Assembly (NCBI RefSeq): GCF_016902415.1
Contig: NZ_JACJLV010000001.1
Location: forward strand, 62,001-126,000
Length of the DNA stretch: 64,000 bases
From: Mordavella massiliensis
GTDB taxonomy: Bacteria > Bacillota > Clostridia > Lachnospirales > Lachnospiraceae
Direction: 5' to 3'
In this document: positions 54,727-64,000 of the stretch, in pieces
How the letters are laid out: every line of letters begins with the position of its first letter
How positions within the stretch are numbered: the first letter of the stretch is position 1
Notes under the pieces: model-generated
Seen by the model: only the letters and a program-made list of their open reading frames with translations
Databases searched by the model: none
What the model was told of the DNA's origin: nothing
Program-made: the position numbers and the translations under genes

Positions 54727-56826
54727 ATGAAAAAAGAAATCCCCGCTTTATATGGAAGTCTGGTGTTCAATGACAAGGTCATGCGCAATAAACTTCCCAA
54801 GGATGTTTATAAGGCTTTGAAAAAGACCATTGAGAACGGCACCCACCTGGAGCTTGAGGTGGCAAATTCCGTGGCCGTTGCCATGAAGGAGTGGGCGGTG
54901 GAAAACGGCGCCACCCATTTCACCCACTGGTTCCAGCCCATGACCGGATTTACTGCCGAGAAACATGACAGCTTCATCACTCCCACAGAAAACGGGGAAG
55001 TGATCATGGACTTTTCCGGCAAGGAACTGGTGAAAGGGGAACCGGACGCCTCCAGCTTCCCCTCCGGCGGACTGCGGGCCACCTTTGAGGCCAGAGGCTA
55101 CACTGCCTGGGATCCCACCTCTCCTGCTTTTATCAAGGACGGCACCCTGTATATCCCCACGGCTTTCTGCTCCTACGGCGGAGAAGCCCTGGACAAAAAG
55201 ACGCCCCTTCTTCGTTCCATGGAGGCCCTCAGCCAGGAAGCGGTCCATCTCCTTCATATCCTGGGAAATACAGAGGTCACCCATGTATCCACCACCATCG
55301 GGCCGGAGCAGGAATATTTCCTGGTGGATAAGGATCTGTATGAACAGCGCCGGGACCTGGTGTTCACCGGCAGAACCCTTCTGGGCGCTCCCGCTCCCAG
55401 AGGCCAGGAAATGGAAGATCATTATTTCGGCGCGTTAAAGCCAAGAGTGGCCGCCTATATGCACGACCTTGACGAGGAACTGTGGAAGCTGGGGATCCCG
55501 GCCAAGACCAAACACAACGAAGTGGCCCCCTCCCAACACGAACTGGCGCCCATCTTTGACACGGCCAACGTGGCGGTGGACCACAACCAGCTTACCATGG
55601 AAGTAATGAAGAAAGTAGCGGACAAACACGGGCTGGTCTGCCTGCTCCATGAGAAACCCTTTGAGGGGATCAACGGAAGCGGCAAGCACAACAACTGGTC
55701 CATCTCCACCAACACCGGGGAGAACCTTCTGGATCCCGGCAAAACACCGGCCAAGAACATCCAGTTCCTGGTATTTCTCATGGCTGTGATCAAGGCTGTG
55801 GATGAGTACGCGGATCTGATGCGGATCTCCGCCGCCAGCGCCGGCAACGACCACCGGCTGGGAGGAAACGAAGCCCCGCCGGCCATCGTCTCCATCTTTC
55901 TGGGGGATGAACTGACCGCCATCCTGAAATCCATCGAGGACGACACTTATTTTGGAAAGCACCAGAGAGTCCAGCTGGAGACCGGCGCCCATGTGCTGCC
56001 CCACTTTGTCAAGGACAATACAGACCGGAACCGGACTTCGCCCTTTGCCTTTACCGGAAATAAATTCGAATTCCGCATGCTTGGCTCCTCGGCTTCCGTA
56101 GCCACGCCTAACATCATCCTGAACACCGCCGTGGCGGAAGCCCTGGCCCAGTTCTCCCGGGAACTGTCCGGAACCGCTCCAAAAGACATGGAGCAAGCGG
56201 TCCATGAACTGATCAAGCGGGCCATCAAAAAACATAAAAAAGTGATCTTCAACGGAAACGGCTACACCGAGGAATGGGTGGCAGAAGCCGAGAAACGGGG
56301 GCTCTACAACCTGGCCTCCACCCCGGACTGCCTGCCCCAGATCCTGGCGGAGAAAAATGTGGAGCTTTTCACCAGACATCACATTTTCACCCGGGAAGAA
56401 TTGGCTTCCCGGTATGAGATCTTCCTGGAGAATTATGTAAAAACCGTGGCCATCGAGGCAAAGACGCTGCGGGAAATGCTGGCCAAAGACTTCCTTCCGG
56501 CAGTTAGCCGCTATGCTTCCTCCGTCTCTGGTGAGGCCCTGTCCATGAAGACATTTGTCCCGGATCTCTCCACAGATTCTGCCAGGAAGCTGGTGTCCTT
56601 CCTGGGAGCTTCCTATGAGACCATTGCCGGCGCTTTAGATCTGCTGGATCAGGAGATCCTTGCCCTTGATGAGAAGACCTCCCTTCTGGAAGCCGCCAAT
56701 TACTGCCGTAAGACCATCCTTGCCACCATGGAAGAACTGCGCAGCGCTGCCGACCAGGCTGAGGCAAAGATCCCGGAGGAGGAGCTTCCCTACCCCACCT
56801 ATGACGCGCTCCTCTTCTCCGTATAA
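54727..56826 (+). CDS. glnN: Glutamine synthetase type III
   Basis: 699 residues, start ATG 54727, AAAGGAG upstream. GSIII is the long, single-chain family form. Motifs: FTHWFQPMTGFTAEKHDSF, GPEQEYFLVD, NEVAPSQHELAPIFDTANVAVDHNQL and GSGKHNNWSISTNTGENL, the GSIII equivalents of the substrate and ATP sites. A second glutamine synthetase beside GSI suggests duty in different nitrogen states. First gene of a plus unit with purF and asnB. Confidence 0.95.
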   Translation: MKKEIPALYGSLVFNDKVMRNKLPKDVYKALKKTIENGTHLELEVANSVAVAMKEWAVENGATHFTHWFQPMTGFTAEKHDSFITPTENGEVIMDFSGKELVKGEPDASSFPSGGLRATFEARGYTAWDPTSPAFIKDGTLYIPTAFCSYGGEALDKKTPLLRSMEALSQEAVHLLHILGNTEVTHVSTTIGPEQEYFLVDKDLYEQRRDLVFTGRTLLGAPAPRGQEMEDHYFGALKPRVAAYMHDLDEELWKLGIPAKTKHNEVAPSQHELAPIFDTANVAVDHNQLTMEVMKKVADKHGLVCLLHEKPFEGINGSGKHNNWSISTNTGENLLDPGKTPAKNIQFLVFLMAVIKAVDEYADLMRISAASAGNDHRLGGNEAPPAIVSIFLGDELTAILKSIEDDTYFGKHQRVQLETGAHVLPHFVKDNTDRNRTSPFAFTGNKFEFRMLGSSASVATPNIILNTAVAEALAQFSRELSGTAPKDMEQAVHELIKRAIKKHKKVIFNGNGYTEEWVAEAEKRGLYNLASTPDCLPQILAEKNVELFTRHHIFTREELASRYEIFLENYVKTVAIEAKTLREMLAKDFLPAVSRYASSVSGEALSMKTFVPDLSTDSARKLVSFLGASYETIAGALDLLDQEILALDEKTSLLEAANYCRKTILATMEELRSAADQAEAKIPEEELPYPTYDALLFSV

Positions 56827-56841
56827 AGGAGGGCGGCTTTC

Positions 56842-58245
56842 ATGGAACTGGATCCACAATACCAAATCAAAGAGGCCTGCGGGGTCTTCGGGATCTATGA
56901 CCTTTCCGGAGAAAATACTGCACCCTCCGTCTATTACGGCCTTCTGGCCCTCCAGCACCGGGGCCAGGAATCCTGTGGTATCGCGGTATGCGATACCACA
57001 GGTCCCAGAGGAAATATCACCTTCCACAAAGGCATGGGGCTGGTGAGCGAAGTTTTTAAAGAGAACACCCTCCAGGATCTCTCCGGCAATCTGGGGATCG
57101 GCCATGTTCGGTACTCCACCACCGGAGCCCCCACCCTGACTAACGCCCAGCCCCTGGTCTTAAACTATGCCAAAGGAACCCTGGCCCTGGCCCACAATGG
57201 AAATCTTGTCAACGCCGGCGCTCTGCGGGAAGAACTGGAGCGGACCGGCACCCTCTTCCACACCACCACCGACTCGGAAGTGATCGCCTGCTGTATCGCC
57301 AGGGAACGGATGACCAGCAGTACGGTGGAAGAAGCGATCCGGAAAACCGCATCCCGGATCCGGGGCGCTTACGGACTGGTCATCGCCAGTCCCCGGAAGC
57401 TGATCGGCGTGCGGGACCCTCTGGGATTAAAGCCGCTGTGCCTGGGGAAACGGGACCAGGCCTATGTCCTTGCCTCGGAAAGCTGCGCCCTGGCAAGCGT
57501 GGGAGCCACATTTATCCGGGACGTACGCCCCGGGGAGATCCTGACTATCACGGACAAGGGACTTTCTTCCGACTGCAGCCTCTGTCAGGAACACCGCGCC
57601 CACTGTATCTTTGAATACATTTATTTTGCCAGGCTGGACAGCACCCTGGACGGCATCTCCGTCTATGATGCCCGCCTCCGGGCAGGAGCCGCCCTGGCAA
57701 AAGCCTGGCCCGCCCAGGCGGATCTGGTCTGCGGCGTGCCGGATTCCGGCGTACCGGCGGCCAAGGGCTTTTCACAGGCCTCCGGGATCCCCTTTGGCAT
57801 CGCCTTTTATAAAAACAGCTATGTGGGCAGGACCTTTATCAAGCCCACCCAGAAGGAGCGGGAAAACAGCGTCCGCCTGAAGCTCAGCGTGCTGGCGTCC
57901 GTGGTGAAGGGAAAGCGTCTGGTCCTGGTGGACGACTCCATCGTCCGGGGCACCACGATCGCCAACCTGATCCATATGTTAAAAGCCGCCGGCGCGTTAA
58001 GCGTCCATGTACGGATCAGCTCCCCGCCCTTCTTATACCCCTGTTATTTTGGCACGGACATCCCCTCCAACCGGCAGCTGATCGCCTCCTCCCATTCCGC
58101 AGAGGAGATCTGCTCCATGATCGGGGCGGATTCCCTGGGATATCTGGATATCGAAGATCTCCCCTCCATGGCCGGGGACCTTCCCCTGTGCCGGGCCTGC
58201 TTTGACGGCCGGTATCCCATGGACATAGAAACCAACAGAAAGTAG
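56842..58245 (+). CDS. purF: Amidophosphoribosyltransferase
   Basis: 467 residues. N-terminal nucleophile Cys at 13 (KEACGVFGIYD) after a 12-residue propeptide, with HNGNLVNA in the glutaminase site. PRPP loop LVLVDDSIVRGTTI and VCGVPDSGVPAAKGF. Cysteines such as SLCQEHRAHCIFEYIYFARLDS fit the Fe-S form. First step of purine synthesis, uses glutamine. Fifteen bases after GSIII, same operon. Confidence 0.95.
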   Translation: MELDPQYQIKEACGVFGIYDLSGENTAPSVYYGLLALQHRGQESCGIAVCDTTGPRGNITFHKGMGLVSEVFKENTLQDLSGNLGIGHVRYSTTGAPTLTNAQPLVLNYAKGTLALAHNGNLVNAGALREELERTGTLFHTTTDSEVIACCIARERMTSSTVEEAIRKTASRIRGAYGLVIASPRKLIGVRDPLGLKPLCLGKRDQAYVLASESCALASVGATFIRDVRPGEILTITDKGLSSDCSLCQEHRAHCIFEYIYFARLDSTLDGISVYDARLRAGAALAKAWPAQADLVCGVPDSGVPAAKGFSQASGIPFGIAFYKNSYVGRTFIKPTQKERENSVRLKLSVLASVVKGKRLVLVDDSIVRGTTIANLIHMLKAAGALSVHVRISSPPFLYPCYFGTDIPSNRQLIASSHSAEEICSMIGADSLGYLDIEDLPSMAGDLPLCRACFDGRYPMDIETNRK

Positions 58246-58256
58246 GAAACGAAGTT

Positions 58257-59840
58257 ATGTGTACCATTATGTGTTATTGTACCCCAAAAGCAGATTACAG
58301 CCGGTTCGCAGGCGGTCTTTCCAGGACTCACTCCCGGGGACCGGACGATGAAAGGATCCTGGACACCGGGAACGGACTGATGGGCTTCCAGCGGCTCTCC
58401 ATCATGGGACTGACCCCGGAAGGCATGCAGCCCTTTTTGCTCCACGGAAATTATCTGGTGTGCAACGGCGAGATCTACGGCTTCCGCCCGGTGAAAGAAG
58501 AACTGATCCGAAAGGGCTATGCCTTCGCAAGCGACAGCGACTGTGAAATCCTGTTGCCCCTCTATGAGGAACTGGGCACAGAGATGTTCTCTCATCTGGA
58601 CGCAGAATTCGCCCTAGTGCTCTACGACGCCGCCAGAAACTCTTGGATCGCCGCCCGGGATCCCATCGGGATCCGCCCCTTATTCTACGGGTATGACCGG
58701 GAAGGAGCCATCCTTTTCGCCAGTGAGGCCAAGAACCTGGAAGGACTGACAGACGAGATCCGGCCTTTCCCGCCCGGCCATTATTATAAGGACGGCCAAT
58801 TTATCTGCTACCGGGACATCACCAAAGTGGAAAAAGTCTGCCAGGATGACCTGGAGGAGATCTGCCGCAAGATCCACGATAAGCTGGTAAAAGGGGTGGA
58901 AAAACGGCTGGACGCCGACGCTCCCATGGGCTTTCTCTTAAGCGGAGGACTGGATTCCTCCCTGGTATGCGCCATCGCCGCCTCCCGGCTTAATAAGCCC
59001 ATCCGCACCTTCGCCATCGGCATGGAGACCGACGCCATCGACCTGAAATACGCCCGGGAAGCAGCCGAGTATATCGGAAGCAGGCACACAGAGATCCTGA
59101 TCACACGGGATCAGGTGATCGCCGCCCTGCCGGAAGTGATCAAAGCCCTTGGCACCTATGACATCACCACCATCCGGGCCTCCATGGGCATGTATCTTCT
59201 CTGCCAGGCCATCCATGAGACCACAGACGTGCGGGTCCTTCTCACCGGGGAGATCTCCGACGAACTGTTCGGTTACAAATACACAGACTTCGCCCCCTCC
59301 CCGGAGGAATTCCAGAAGGAATCCGTAAAGCGGGTCAAAGAACTGCATATGTACGATGTCCTGCGGGCGGACCGCTGTATCAGCGTCCACTCCATGGAAG
59401 CCCGGGTGCCTTTTGGCGATCTGGACTTTGTCTCATATGTTATGGCCATTGATCCGGCCAGAAAAATGAACACCTACCACAAGGGAAAATATCTGCTCCG
59501 CCACGCCTTTGAAGCGGACGGGCTTCTCCCCCGTTCCATCCTGATGCGGGAGAAGGCAGCCTTTTCCGACGCGGTGGGTCATTCCATGGTGGATGACCTG
59601 AAGGAGTATGCTGAAAGCTGTTACACCGACGAAGTATTCAAGGAAAAAGCGGCACGCTACCGCTATGCCGCTCCATTTACCAAAGAATCCCTTCTCTACC
59701 GGGAACTTTTTGATTCCTTCTACCCCGGACAGGCGCCCATGGTCAAAGACTTCTGGATGCCAAACAGGGAATGGGAGGGCTGCGATGTAGACGACCCCTC
59801 CGCAAGAGTCCTGTCCAACTACGGGGCAAGCGGGATCTAG
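58257..59840 (+). CDS. asnB: Asparagine synthase (glutamine-hydrolysing)
   Basis: 527 residues. Cys2 nucleophile (MCTIMCY), RGPDDERI and GFQRLSIMG of the class II amidotransferase, then the synthetase P-loop LLSGGLDSSLVCAIAA near 222. Makes asparagine from aspartate and glutamine. Eleven bases after purF; the third gene of the GSIII unit and a glutamine consumer. Confidence 0.95.
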   Translation: MCTIMCYCTPKADYSRFAGGLSRTHSRGPDDERILDTGNGLMGFQRLSIMGLTPEGMQPFLLHGNYLVCNGEIYGFRPVKEELIRKGYAFASDSDCEILLPLYEELGTEMFSHLDAEFALVLYDAARNSWIAARDPIGIRPLFYGYDREGAILFASEAKNLEGLTDEIRPFPPGHYYKDGQFICYRDITKVEKVCQDDLEEICRKIHDKLVKGVEKRLDADAPMGFLLSGGLDSSLVCAIAASRLNKPIRTFAIGMETDAIDLKYAREAAEYIGSRHTEILITRDQVIAALPEVIKALGTYDITTIRASMGMYLLCQAIHETTDVRVLLTGEISDELFGYKYTDFAPSPEEFQKESVKRVKELHMYDVLRADRCISVHSMEARVPFGDLDFVSYVMAIDPARKMNTYHKGKYLLRHAFEADGLLPRSILMREKAAFSDAVGHSMVDDLKEYAESCYTDEVFKEKAARYRYAAPFTKESLLYRELFDSFYPGQAPMVKDFWMPNREWEGCDVDDPSARVLSNYGASGI

Positions 59841-59850
59841 GCCCTTCCCG

Positions 59851-60321
59851 CTATTTCTCCATTTCCCGGATCAGATTTACCATTTCCACTGCGCTAAGCG
59901 CACAGTCATAGCCTTTATTTCCGGCTTTTGTACCGGCCCGCTCAATGGCCTGCTCGATATTTTCCGTTGTCAGTATGCCAAAGAGCACCGGTACCCCTGT
60001 CTCCAGGGAAACGGACGCAATCCCTTTGGAAACCTCATTGCACACATAGTCATAATGGCTGGTGCTTCCCCGGATCACTGCACCCAGACAGATCACCGCG
60101 TCATACTTCCCGCTTTTTGCCATTCTGGCTGCGATCAGAGGAATCTCAAATGCCCCCGGCACCCAGGCCACTTCAATATCCTCTTCTCTCACGTCATGGC
60201 GAGTCAGCCCGTCCAGAGCGCCGCCCAGCAGCTTATTGGTGATAAACTCATTGAATCTGGCGGCCACAATGCCCACCTTCATGTCTTCTGCCACTAACTT
60301 TCCTTCTAATGTTCTCATCAT
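59851..60321 (-). CDS. ribH: 6,7-dimethyl-8-ribityllumazine synthase
   Basis: 156 residues, [26 protein letters not shown]. The phosphate loop and active-site [21 protein letters not shown] and CLGAVIRG are typical, followed by [24 protein letters not shown]. Condenses the RibB and pyrimidine products. Last gene of the rib operon, convergent with asnB. Confidence 0.95.
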   Translation of the reverse strand: MMRTLEGKLVAEDMKVGIVAARFNEFITNKLLGGALDGLTRHDVREEDIEVAWVPGAFEIPLIAARMAKSGKYDAVICLGAVIRGSTSHYDYVCNEVSKGIASVSLETGVPVLFGILTTENIEQAIERAGTKAGNKGYDCALSAVEMVNLIREMEK

Positions 60322-60353
60322 CTTTCCCTTCCTTTTCTTAAAATAAATTCTTT

Positions 60354-61556
60354 TTATTCATACTTCAAAAGATGTCCCATCCGCCTCTGCTTGGTTTCCA
60401 GATAGAACAGATCATGCTCGGTGGCCTGCATCTGGATCGGCACCCTCTCCGTGATCTCCATGCCAAATTCTTCCAGCTGGTAGATCTTATCCGGATTATT
60501 GGTCAGAAGCCGTAAGCTTTTGACTCCAAGATCCTTCAAAATCTGCGCGCCGATATAATATTCTCTCTCATCCCCCTCAAATCCAAGCGCCAGATTGGCT
60601 TCCAGGGTGTCCATTCCCTGCTCCTGCAGCTCATAGGCCCGCAGTTTGTTGATCAGTCCGATGCCCCTGCCTTCCTGACGCATATACAGAAGAATGCCCC
60701 GTCCCTCTTTTTCAATCTGGGTCATGGCTGCTGCCAGCTGCTGGCCGCAGTCGCAGCGCAAAGACCCGAAGGTGTCTCCGGTCAGGCACTCGGAATGGAC
60801 CCGGCAGAGCACGTCTTTTCCATCGCCGATCTCTCCCTTTACCAGCGCAATATGATGTTCCCCATTTAACCGGTTCACATACCCGTAAGCCGTAAAATTG
60901 CCGTATTTCGTCGGCATCTTGTTCTTTGTCACCTGATCCACCAGCTTTTCATGGCATTTCCGGTATTCCTTCAGATCCTGAATGGTGATAAAGGTGATCC
61001 CCCATTTTTCTGCCAGCCCGATCAGCTCGGCAGTCCGCATCATGGTTCCGTCTTCCCGCATGATCTCACAGCAAAGGCCGCATTCTTTCAATCCCGCCAG
61101 CCGGCACAGGTCTACCGTAGCTTCGGTATGCCCTTCCCGCTCCAGCACGCCATTCCTTTTCGCCAGCAGGGGAAACATGTGGCCGGGTCTGCGGAAATCT
61201 TCCGGCTTCGCGTCTTCTGCCACGCACCGCATTGCTGTAATGGACCGCTCTGCAGCCGAGATCCCGGTAGTGGTTTCCACGCTGTCAATGGAGACTGTAA
61301 AGGCAGTCTCGTGGTTATCTGTGTTATCGGCCACCATCTGCGGCAGCTTTAGCTTCCGGATATACTCTGCGGACATGGGCATACAGATCAGTCCCTTCCC
61401 ATGCATGGCCATAAAGTTAATATTCTCCGTAGTGGCAAACTGCGCCGCACAGATAAAGTCTCCTTCATTTTCCCTCTCCGGGTCGTCTGTCACCAGAATG
61501 ATCTTTCCCTGCCTTAAATCCTCCAGCGCCTCTTCAATCGTATGAAACTGAAACAT
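60354..61556 (-). CDS. ribBA: DHBP synthase / GTP cyclohydrolase II fusion
   Basis: 400 residues from [18 protein letters not shown]. RibB half 1-200: [15 protein letters not shown] and [12 protein letters not shown]. RibA half: [22 protein letters not shown] with the zinc Cys cluster, then [10 protein letters not shown]. Two activities feeding riboflavin from ribulose-5-phosphate and GTP. The frame could extend upstream, but without a good ribosome site. Confidence 0.95.
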   Translation of the reverse strand: MFQFHTIEEALEDLRQGKIILVTDDPERENEGDFICAAQFATTENINFMAMHGKGLICMPMSAEYIRKLKLPQMVADNTDNHETAFTVSIDSVETTTGISAAERSITAMRCVAEDAKPEDFRRPGHMFPLLAKRNGVLEREGHTEATVDLCRLAGLKECGLCCEIMREDGTMMRTAELIGLAEKWGITFITIQDLKEYRKCHEKLVDQVTKNKMPTKYGNFTAYGYVNRLNGEHHIALVKGEIGDGKDVLCRVHSECLTGDTFGSLRCDCGQQLAAAMTQIEKEGRGILLYMRQEGRGIGLINKLRAYELQEQGMDTLEANLALGFEGDEREYYIGAQILKDLGVKSLRLLTNNPDKIYQLEEFGMEITERVPIQMQATEHDLFYLETKQRRMGHLLKYE

Positions 61557-61599
61557 TTGATCCCTTCTTTCTATTATTGCTTTTTCCAAAAACAGATAT

Positions 61600-62256
61600 T
61601 TAGAATCCATATCTGGATAAAAATTCTCTTGTGATCCGGCTCTTTTCTCCGGTCTGTCCCCCTGCAGGCGCAAGCCCCAGCAGCTTCTCTACGTATTTCC
61701 CGATCACATCATTTTCCAGGTTCACCAGATCTCCCTGGTGTTTTACCTGGAGCGTGGTCTCCCGGATGGTATGGGGAATAGCTGATATGGAGAACCATCC
61801 TTCTCCCACCTTGGCCACCGTCAGGCTGATGCCGTCAATGGCGATAGACCCCTTCTCCACCACGTACCGGAGGATCTCATCGCCTGCTCCGATCGTGTAC
61901 CAGACCGCATTGTCGTCTCTCTCTATGCCCCGGATCCTTCCGGTGCCGTCTACGTGTCCTGCCACGATATGGCCGCCAAAGCGCCCGTCTGCCGCCATGG
62001 CCCGTTCCAGATTCACAAGGCTTCCCGGGCGGGCATTCTGAAGCGCCGACCGGTTCAGCGTCTCATGCATCACGTCTGCCGTAAACCTTCCCCCTTCCAG
62101 GGACGTTACTGTCAGGCAGACGCCGCTGACACAGATGCTGTCGCCTACCCTGGTCCCTTCCAGCACCTTGCGCGCCTCGATCTCCATGACGGCGGAGCTC
62201 CGTCCTTTTTGTATCTTCCGGATCTGCCCCAGTTCTTCAACAATTCCTGTAAACAT
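61600..62256 (-). CDS. ribE: Riboflavin synthase alpha subunit
   Basis: 218 residues, [15 protein letters not shown]; two similar lumazine-binding halves ([31 protein letters not shown] and [28 protein letters not shown]). The start overlaps the ribD end by 20 bases. Converts two lumazines to riboflavin. Confidence 0.95.
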   Translation of the reverse strand: MFTGIVEELGQIRKIQKGRSSAVMEIEARKVLEGTRVGDSICVSGVCLTVTSLEGGRFTADVMHETLNRSALQNARPGSLVNLERAMAADGRFGGHIVAGHVDGTGRIRGIERDDNAVWYTIGAGDEILRYVVEKGSIAIDGISLTVAKVGEGWFSISAIPHTIRETTLQVKHQGDLVNLENDVIGKYVEKLLGLAPAGGQTGEKSRITREFLSRYGF

Positions 62257-63361
62257 CCGTATCCACCTCCCCTTCGATCAGCAGGTCTTCTCCCACCTGT
62301 GTTACCTTGAGATGTGTCAGAGGAAAAGCCTCCCCCGGCGATGCCACGCCCCGGCCTTCCACCGGAGTCCCCGCATCTGCTCCGCCAAACAGTTTAGGCG
62401 CCGTAAAGCAGTATACCTTCTGAACGATACCGCTCTTTAAGGCCGACCAGTTTAAGGTCCCTCCGCCTTCCAGCAGAATACTGTCGATCTGCCTCTTTCC
62501 CAGTTCTCTCATCAGCGCTCTCAGATCCACGTGTCCGTCTTCTTCCGGCAGAGTCAGAACCTGACACCCCTTTTCTTCAAACGGACGGATGCGATCCGGA
62601 TCTGCCTGACAGGTAGCCAGGATCGTCGGGATCTCCTTTGCTGTTTCCACCACATTTGCATCAGAGGGAATGCGAAGCCTGGTGTCACAGATGATACGTA
62701 CCGGCTGCCTGGCTCCCGGAATCCTGCAGGTCAGCCTGGGATCGTCCGCAAGCACGGTCCCCGCCCCGGCCATAATACCGGTATACCTGTGCCGGAGTTT
62801 CTGTACAAAGGCTCTGGCCTCTTCTCCTGTGATCCATTTGGATTGTCCGGTGTAGGCTGCGATCTTCCCGTCCATGGTCATGGCATACTTCATCGCCACA
62901 TAGGGAAGCCCGGTCTGTATGTAATGAAAAAACACCGGATTCAATGCGTCGCAGGCCTCTTTCTCCACATGCGTCGTCACTTCCACTCCGTGTTCGATCA
63001 GCTTCTTAAATCCCTTCCCTGCCACCAGAGGATTGGGATCATCCGATCCTGTTACAACCCTTGCAATGCCAGCCTCCAGGATCGCATCCACACAGGGCGG
63101 CTGCTTTCCATAATGGCAGCAGGGCTCCAGCGTGACATAAATCACAGCTCCCTTCGGGGACTCCGTCACAGATGCCAGTGCATTTCTCTCTGCATGAAGT
63201 CCGCCGTACCGCTCGTGATACCCCTCGCCGATGATGCGGCCGTCTTTTACAATCACCGCTCCCACCATGGGATTGGGAGAGGTAAAGCCTTCCCCCTTTT
63301 TCGCCAGTTCTATGGCCCGGCGCATATACTTACGATCCTCTGCTAATCCTTCATCCTTCAC
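62237..63361 (-). CDS. ribD: Bifunctional pyrimidine deaminase/reductase
   Basis: 374 residues, GTG start at 63361 with GGAAGG upstream. Deaminase: HAERNAL and VTLEPCCHYGKQPPCVDAI zinc site. Reductase: MDGKIAAYTGQSKWITG and LLEGGGTLN. First gene of the operon, directly after the FMN riboswitch. Confidence 0.95.
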   Translation of the reverse strand: MKDEGLAEDRKYMRRAIELAKKGEGFTSPNPMVGAVIVKDGRIIGEGYHERYGGLHAERNALASVTESPKGAVIYVTLEPCCHYGKQPPCVDAILEAGIARVVTGSDDPNPLVAGKGFKKLIEHGVEVTTHVEKEACDALNPVFFHYIQTGLPYVAMKYAMTMDGKIAAYTGQSKWITGEEARAFVQKLRHRYTGIMAGAGTVLADDPRLTCRIPGARQPVRIICDTRLRIPSDANVVETAKEIPTILATCQADPDRIRPFEEKGCQVLTLPEEDGHVDLRALMRELGKRQIDSILLEGGGTLNWSALKSGIVQKVYCFTAPKLFGGADAGTPVEGRGVASPGEAFPLTHLKVTQVGEDLLIEGEVDTDVYRNC

Positions 63362-63390
63362 ATTCTCACCTTCCTCTTCCTATAACAAAA

Positions 63391-63411
63391 GCCCCGGAGA
63401 ATCTCCGGGGC
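63391..63411 (-). terminator. Terminator of the FMN riboswitch
   Basis: GCCCCGGAG and CTCCGGGGC arms with a three-base loop, followed by TTTTGTT on the minus strand, just before ribD. This is the off-state switch of the riboswitch. Confidence 0.82.
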
Positions 63412-63525
63412 ATATATGATATCACCAAAAATATTTCTGCCAGTCCACAGATGATCAAAAACGAAAAGCTCCGGAATCTATGATCCCAGAGCTTACAGTC
63501 ATCCTGACATATCACTTTTGCATGT

Positions 63526-63636
63526 CATCTTCTTCCATCCAGACTTTAACTGTCGGCCTCGGAATTTCACCGAATCCTGCCTTATCGGCTCGCGGGCTTT
63601 ACCGCCGGTAGGGAAACGACCCCTGCCCTGAAGATT
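63526..63636 (-). promoter_or_regulatory. FMN riboswitch (RFN element)
   Basis: The minus strand carries the conserved RFN pieces in order: AATCTTCAGGGCAGGG, CCCTACCGGCGGTAA, GCCGAT, GGATTCGGTGAAATTCCG and the closing GTCTGGATGGAAGAAGAT. It senses FMN and controls the rib operon downstream. Confidence 0.95.
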
Positions 63637-63657
63637 ATTTATTCACTTCTGTTGTAT

Positions 63658-63687
63658 AGTATACTGCTGCCGTTCTGTTGCTGTCAA
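63658..63687 (-). promoter_or_regulatory. rib operon promoter
   Basis: TTGACA (63682-63687), 18-base spacer, TATACT (63658-63663) on the minus strand, just upstream of the riboswitch. Confidence 0.8.
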
Positions 63688-63735
63688 TACCTGTTCTCTT
63701 TCCTTGTTGAATACCTGGCAAATCATCAAAAATGA

Positions 63736-64000
63736 CTATAAAATAATTCTGGTAAGAATCAGCAATACAAATACTACAATAGCAATTACATATGCAATCC
63801 TGTCTTTTGAAGTATATCTAAGCGGACGGTACTTCGTTCTTTCCGATGCCTCGCTATACCCTCTTGCCTCCATCGCCATTGCAAGATCTGCTGATCTGCG
63901 GATTGCAGATACAAATAAAGGAATGACCAGAGGCATTACCTTTCCCATTCTTCGAAATATCGACCCGCTGTGGAAATCAACACCTCGTGAAGCTTGGGCA
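63736..64000 (-). CDS. ecfT: Energy-coupling factor transporter membrane protein EcfT, C-terminal part
   Basis: The frame runs off the right edge; 87 residues remain. It reads AQASRGVDFHSGSIFRRMGK, PLVIPLFVSAIRRSADLAMAMEARGYS and a last membrane helix. The two EcfT coupling motifs with ARG (SRG, ARG) are visible. EcfT joins two ATPases to substrate-binding S subunits for vitamin uptake. Confidence 0.9.
   Translation of the reverse strand, partial: AQASRGVDFHSGSIFRRMGKVMPLVIPLFVSAIRRSADLAMAMEARGYSEASERTKYRPLRYTSKDRIAYVIAIVVFVLLILTRIIL

Noticed and set aside
1-64000. CRISPR arrays and rRNA genes
   Set aside because: I saw no regularly spaced repeats with unique spacers and no rRNA segments; the only multi-copy repeats are the Maff2 genes and short dyads.

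Overview
The window reads as a gut-type Firmicute, most likely Lachnospiraceae (Clostridia). The conjugation genes belong to the Tn1549/CTn-type families typical of that group. The right third is a fairly GC-rich chromosome with an ANTAR-linked nitrogen cluster and a riboflavin operon. Species cannot be fixed from sequence alone.

Left to right: (1) 1-7249, all on the minus strand and visibly more AT-rich than the rest, is a cargo operon: small HTH regulator, a 1,140-residue protein of unknown function, a small frameshifted gene, a PAPS-reductase/4Fe-4S/DUF4007 protein and a P-loop ATPase cut by the window edge. The pair of PAPS-reductase and large ATPase resembles type 4 BREX phage defence, so I read this as a BREX-4-like or related sulphur-dependent defence island. 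(2) 7250-8153 is a structured non-coding stretch with an XRE regulator and a divergent promoter region. (3) 8154-43837 is the backbone of a Tn1549-like integrative conjugative element (ICE), mostly minus strand. Read from right to left it carries replication and partition (RepA, ParA, ParB), coupling protein VirD4, three Maff2 copies, VirB6, PrgI, VirB4, an NlpC/P60 peptidase, topoisomerase III, a giant methylase-helicase, MobC and relaxase. The helicase gene is split by a complete group II intron (12752-15257), and a TnpV gene is nested inside it in another frame. An AAA_14/DUF4143 ATPase and an MT-A70 methyltransferase are accessory insertions.

(4) 44138-44210 is tRNA-Ala(CGC), followed by a decayed MFS transporter; the ICE right end must lie just upstream of the tRNA. 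(5) 44734-59840 is a nitrogen cluster: glnA (GSI) with an ANTAR antiterminator gene, pyrG-gltB-gltD, and a divergent GSIII-purF-asnB unit. All three transcription units begin with a near-consensus promoter, then a hexaloop hairpin (loop AAAGGC or AACGGC) whose 3' side runs into an intrinsic terminator ahead of the first gene. This looks like a local ANTAR regulon coordinating glutamine production with glutamine amidotransferases. (6) 59851-63361 is ribD-ribE-ribBA-ribH behind an FMN riboswitch, and the window ends in a partial EcfT gene.

The most interesting items are the defence-like operon with its unassigned protein carrying three integrase-arm-like repeats, the nested TnpV gene, the intron-split helicase and the three-leader attenuation regulon.
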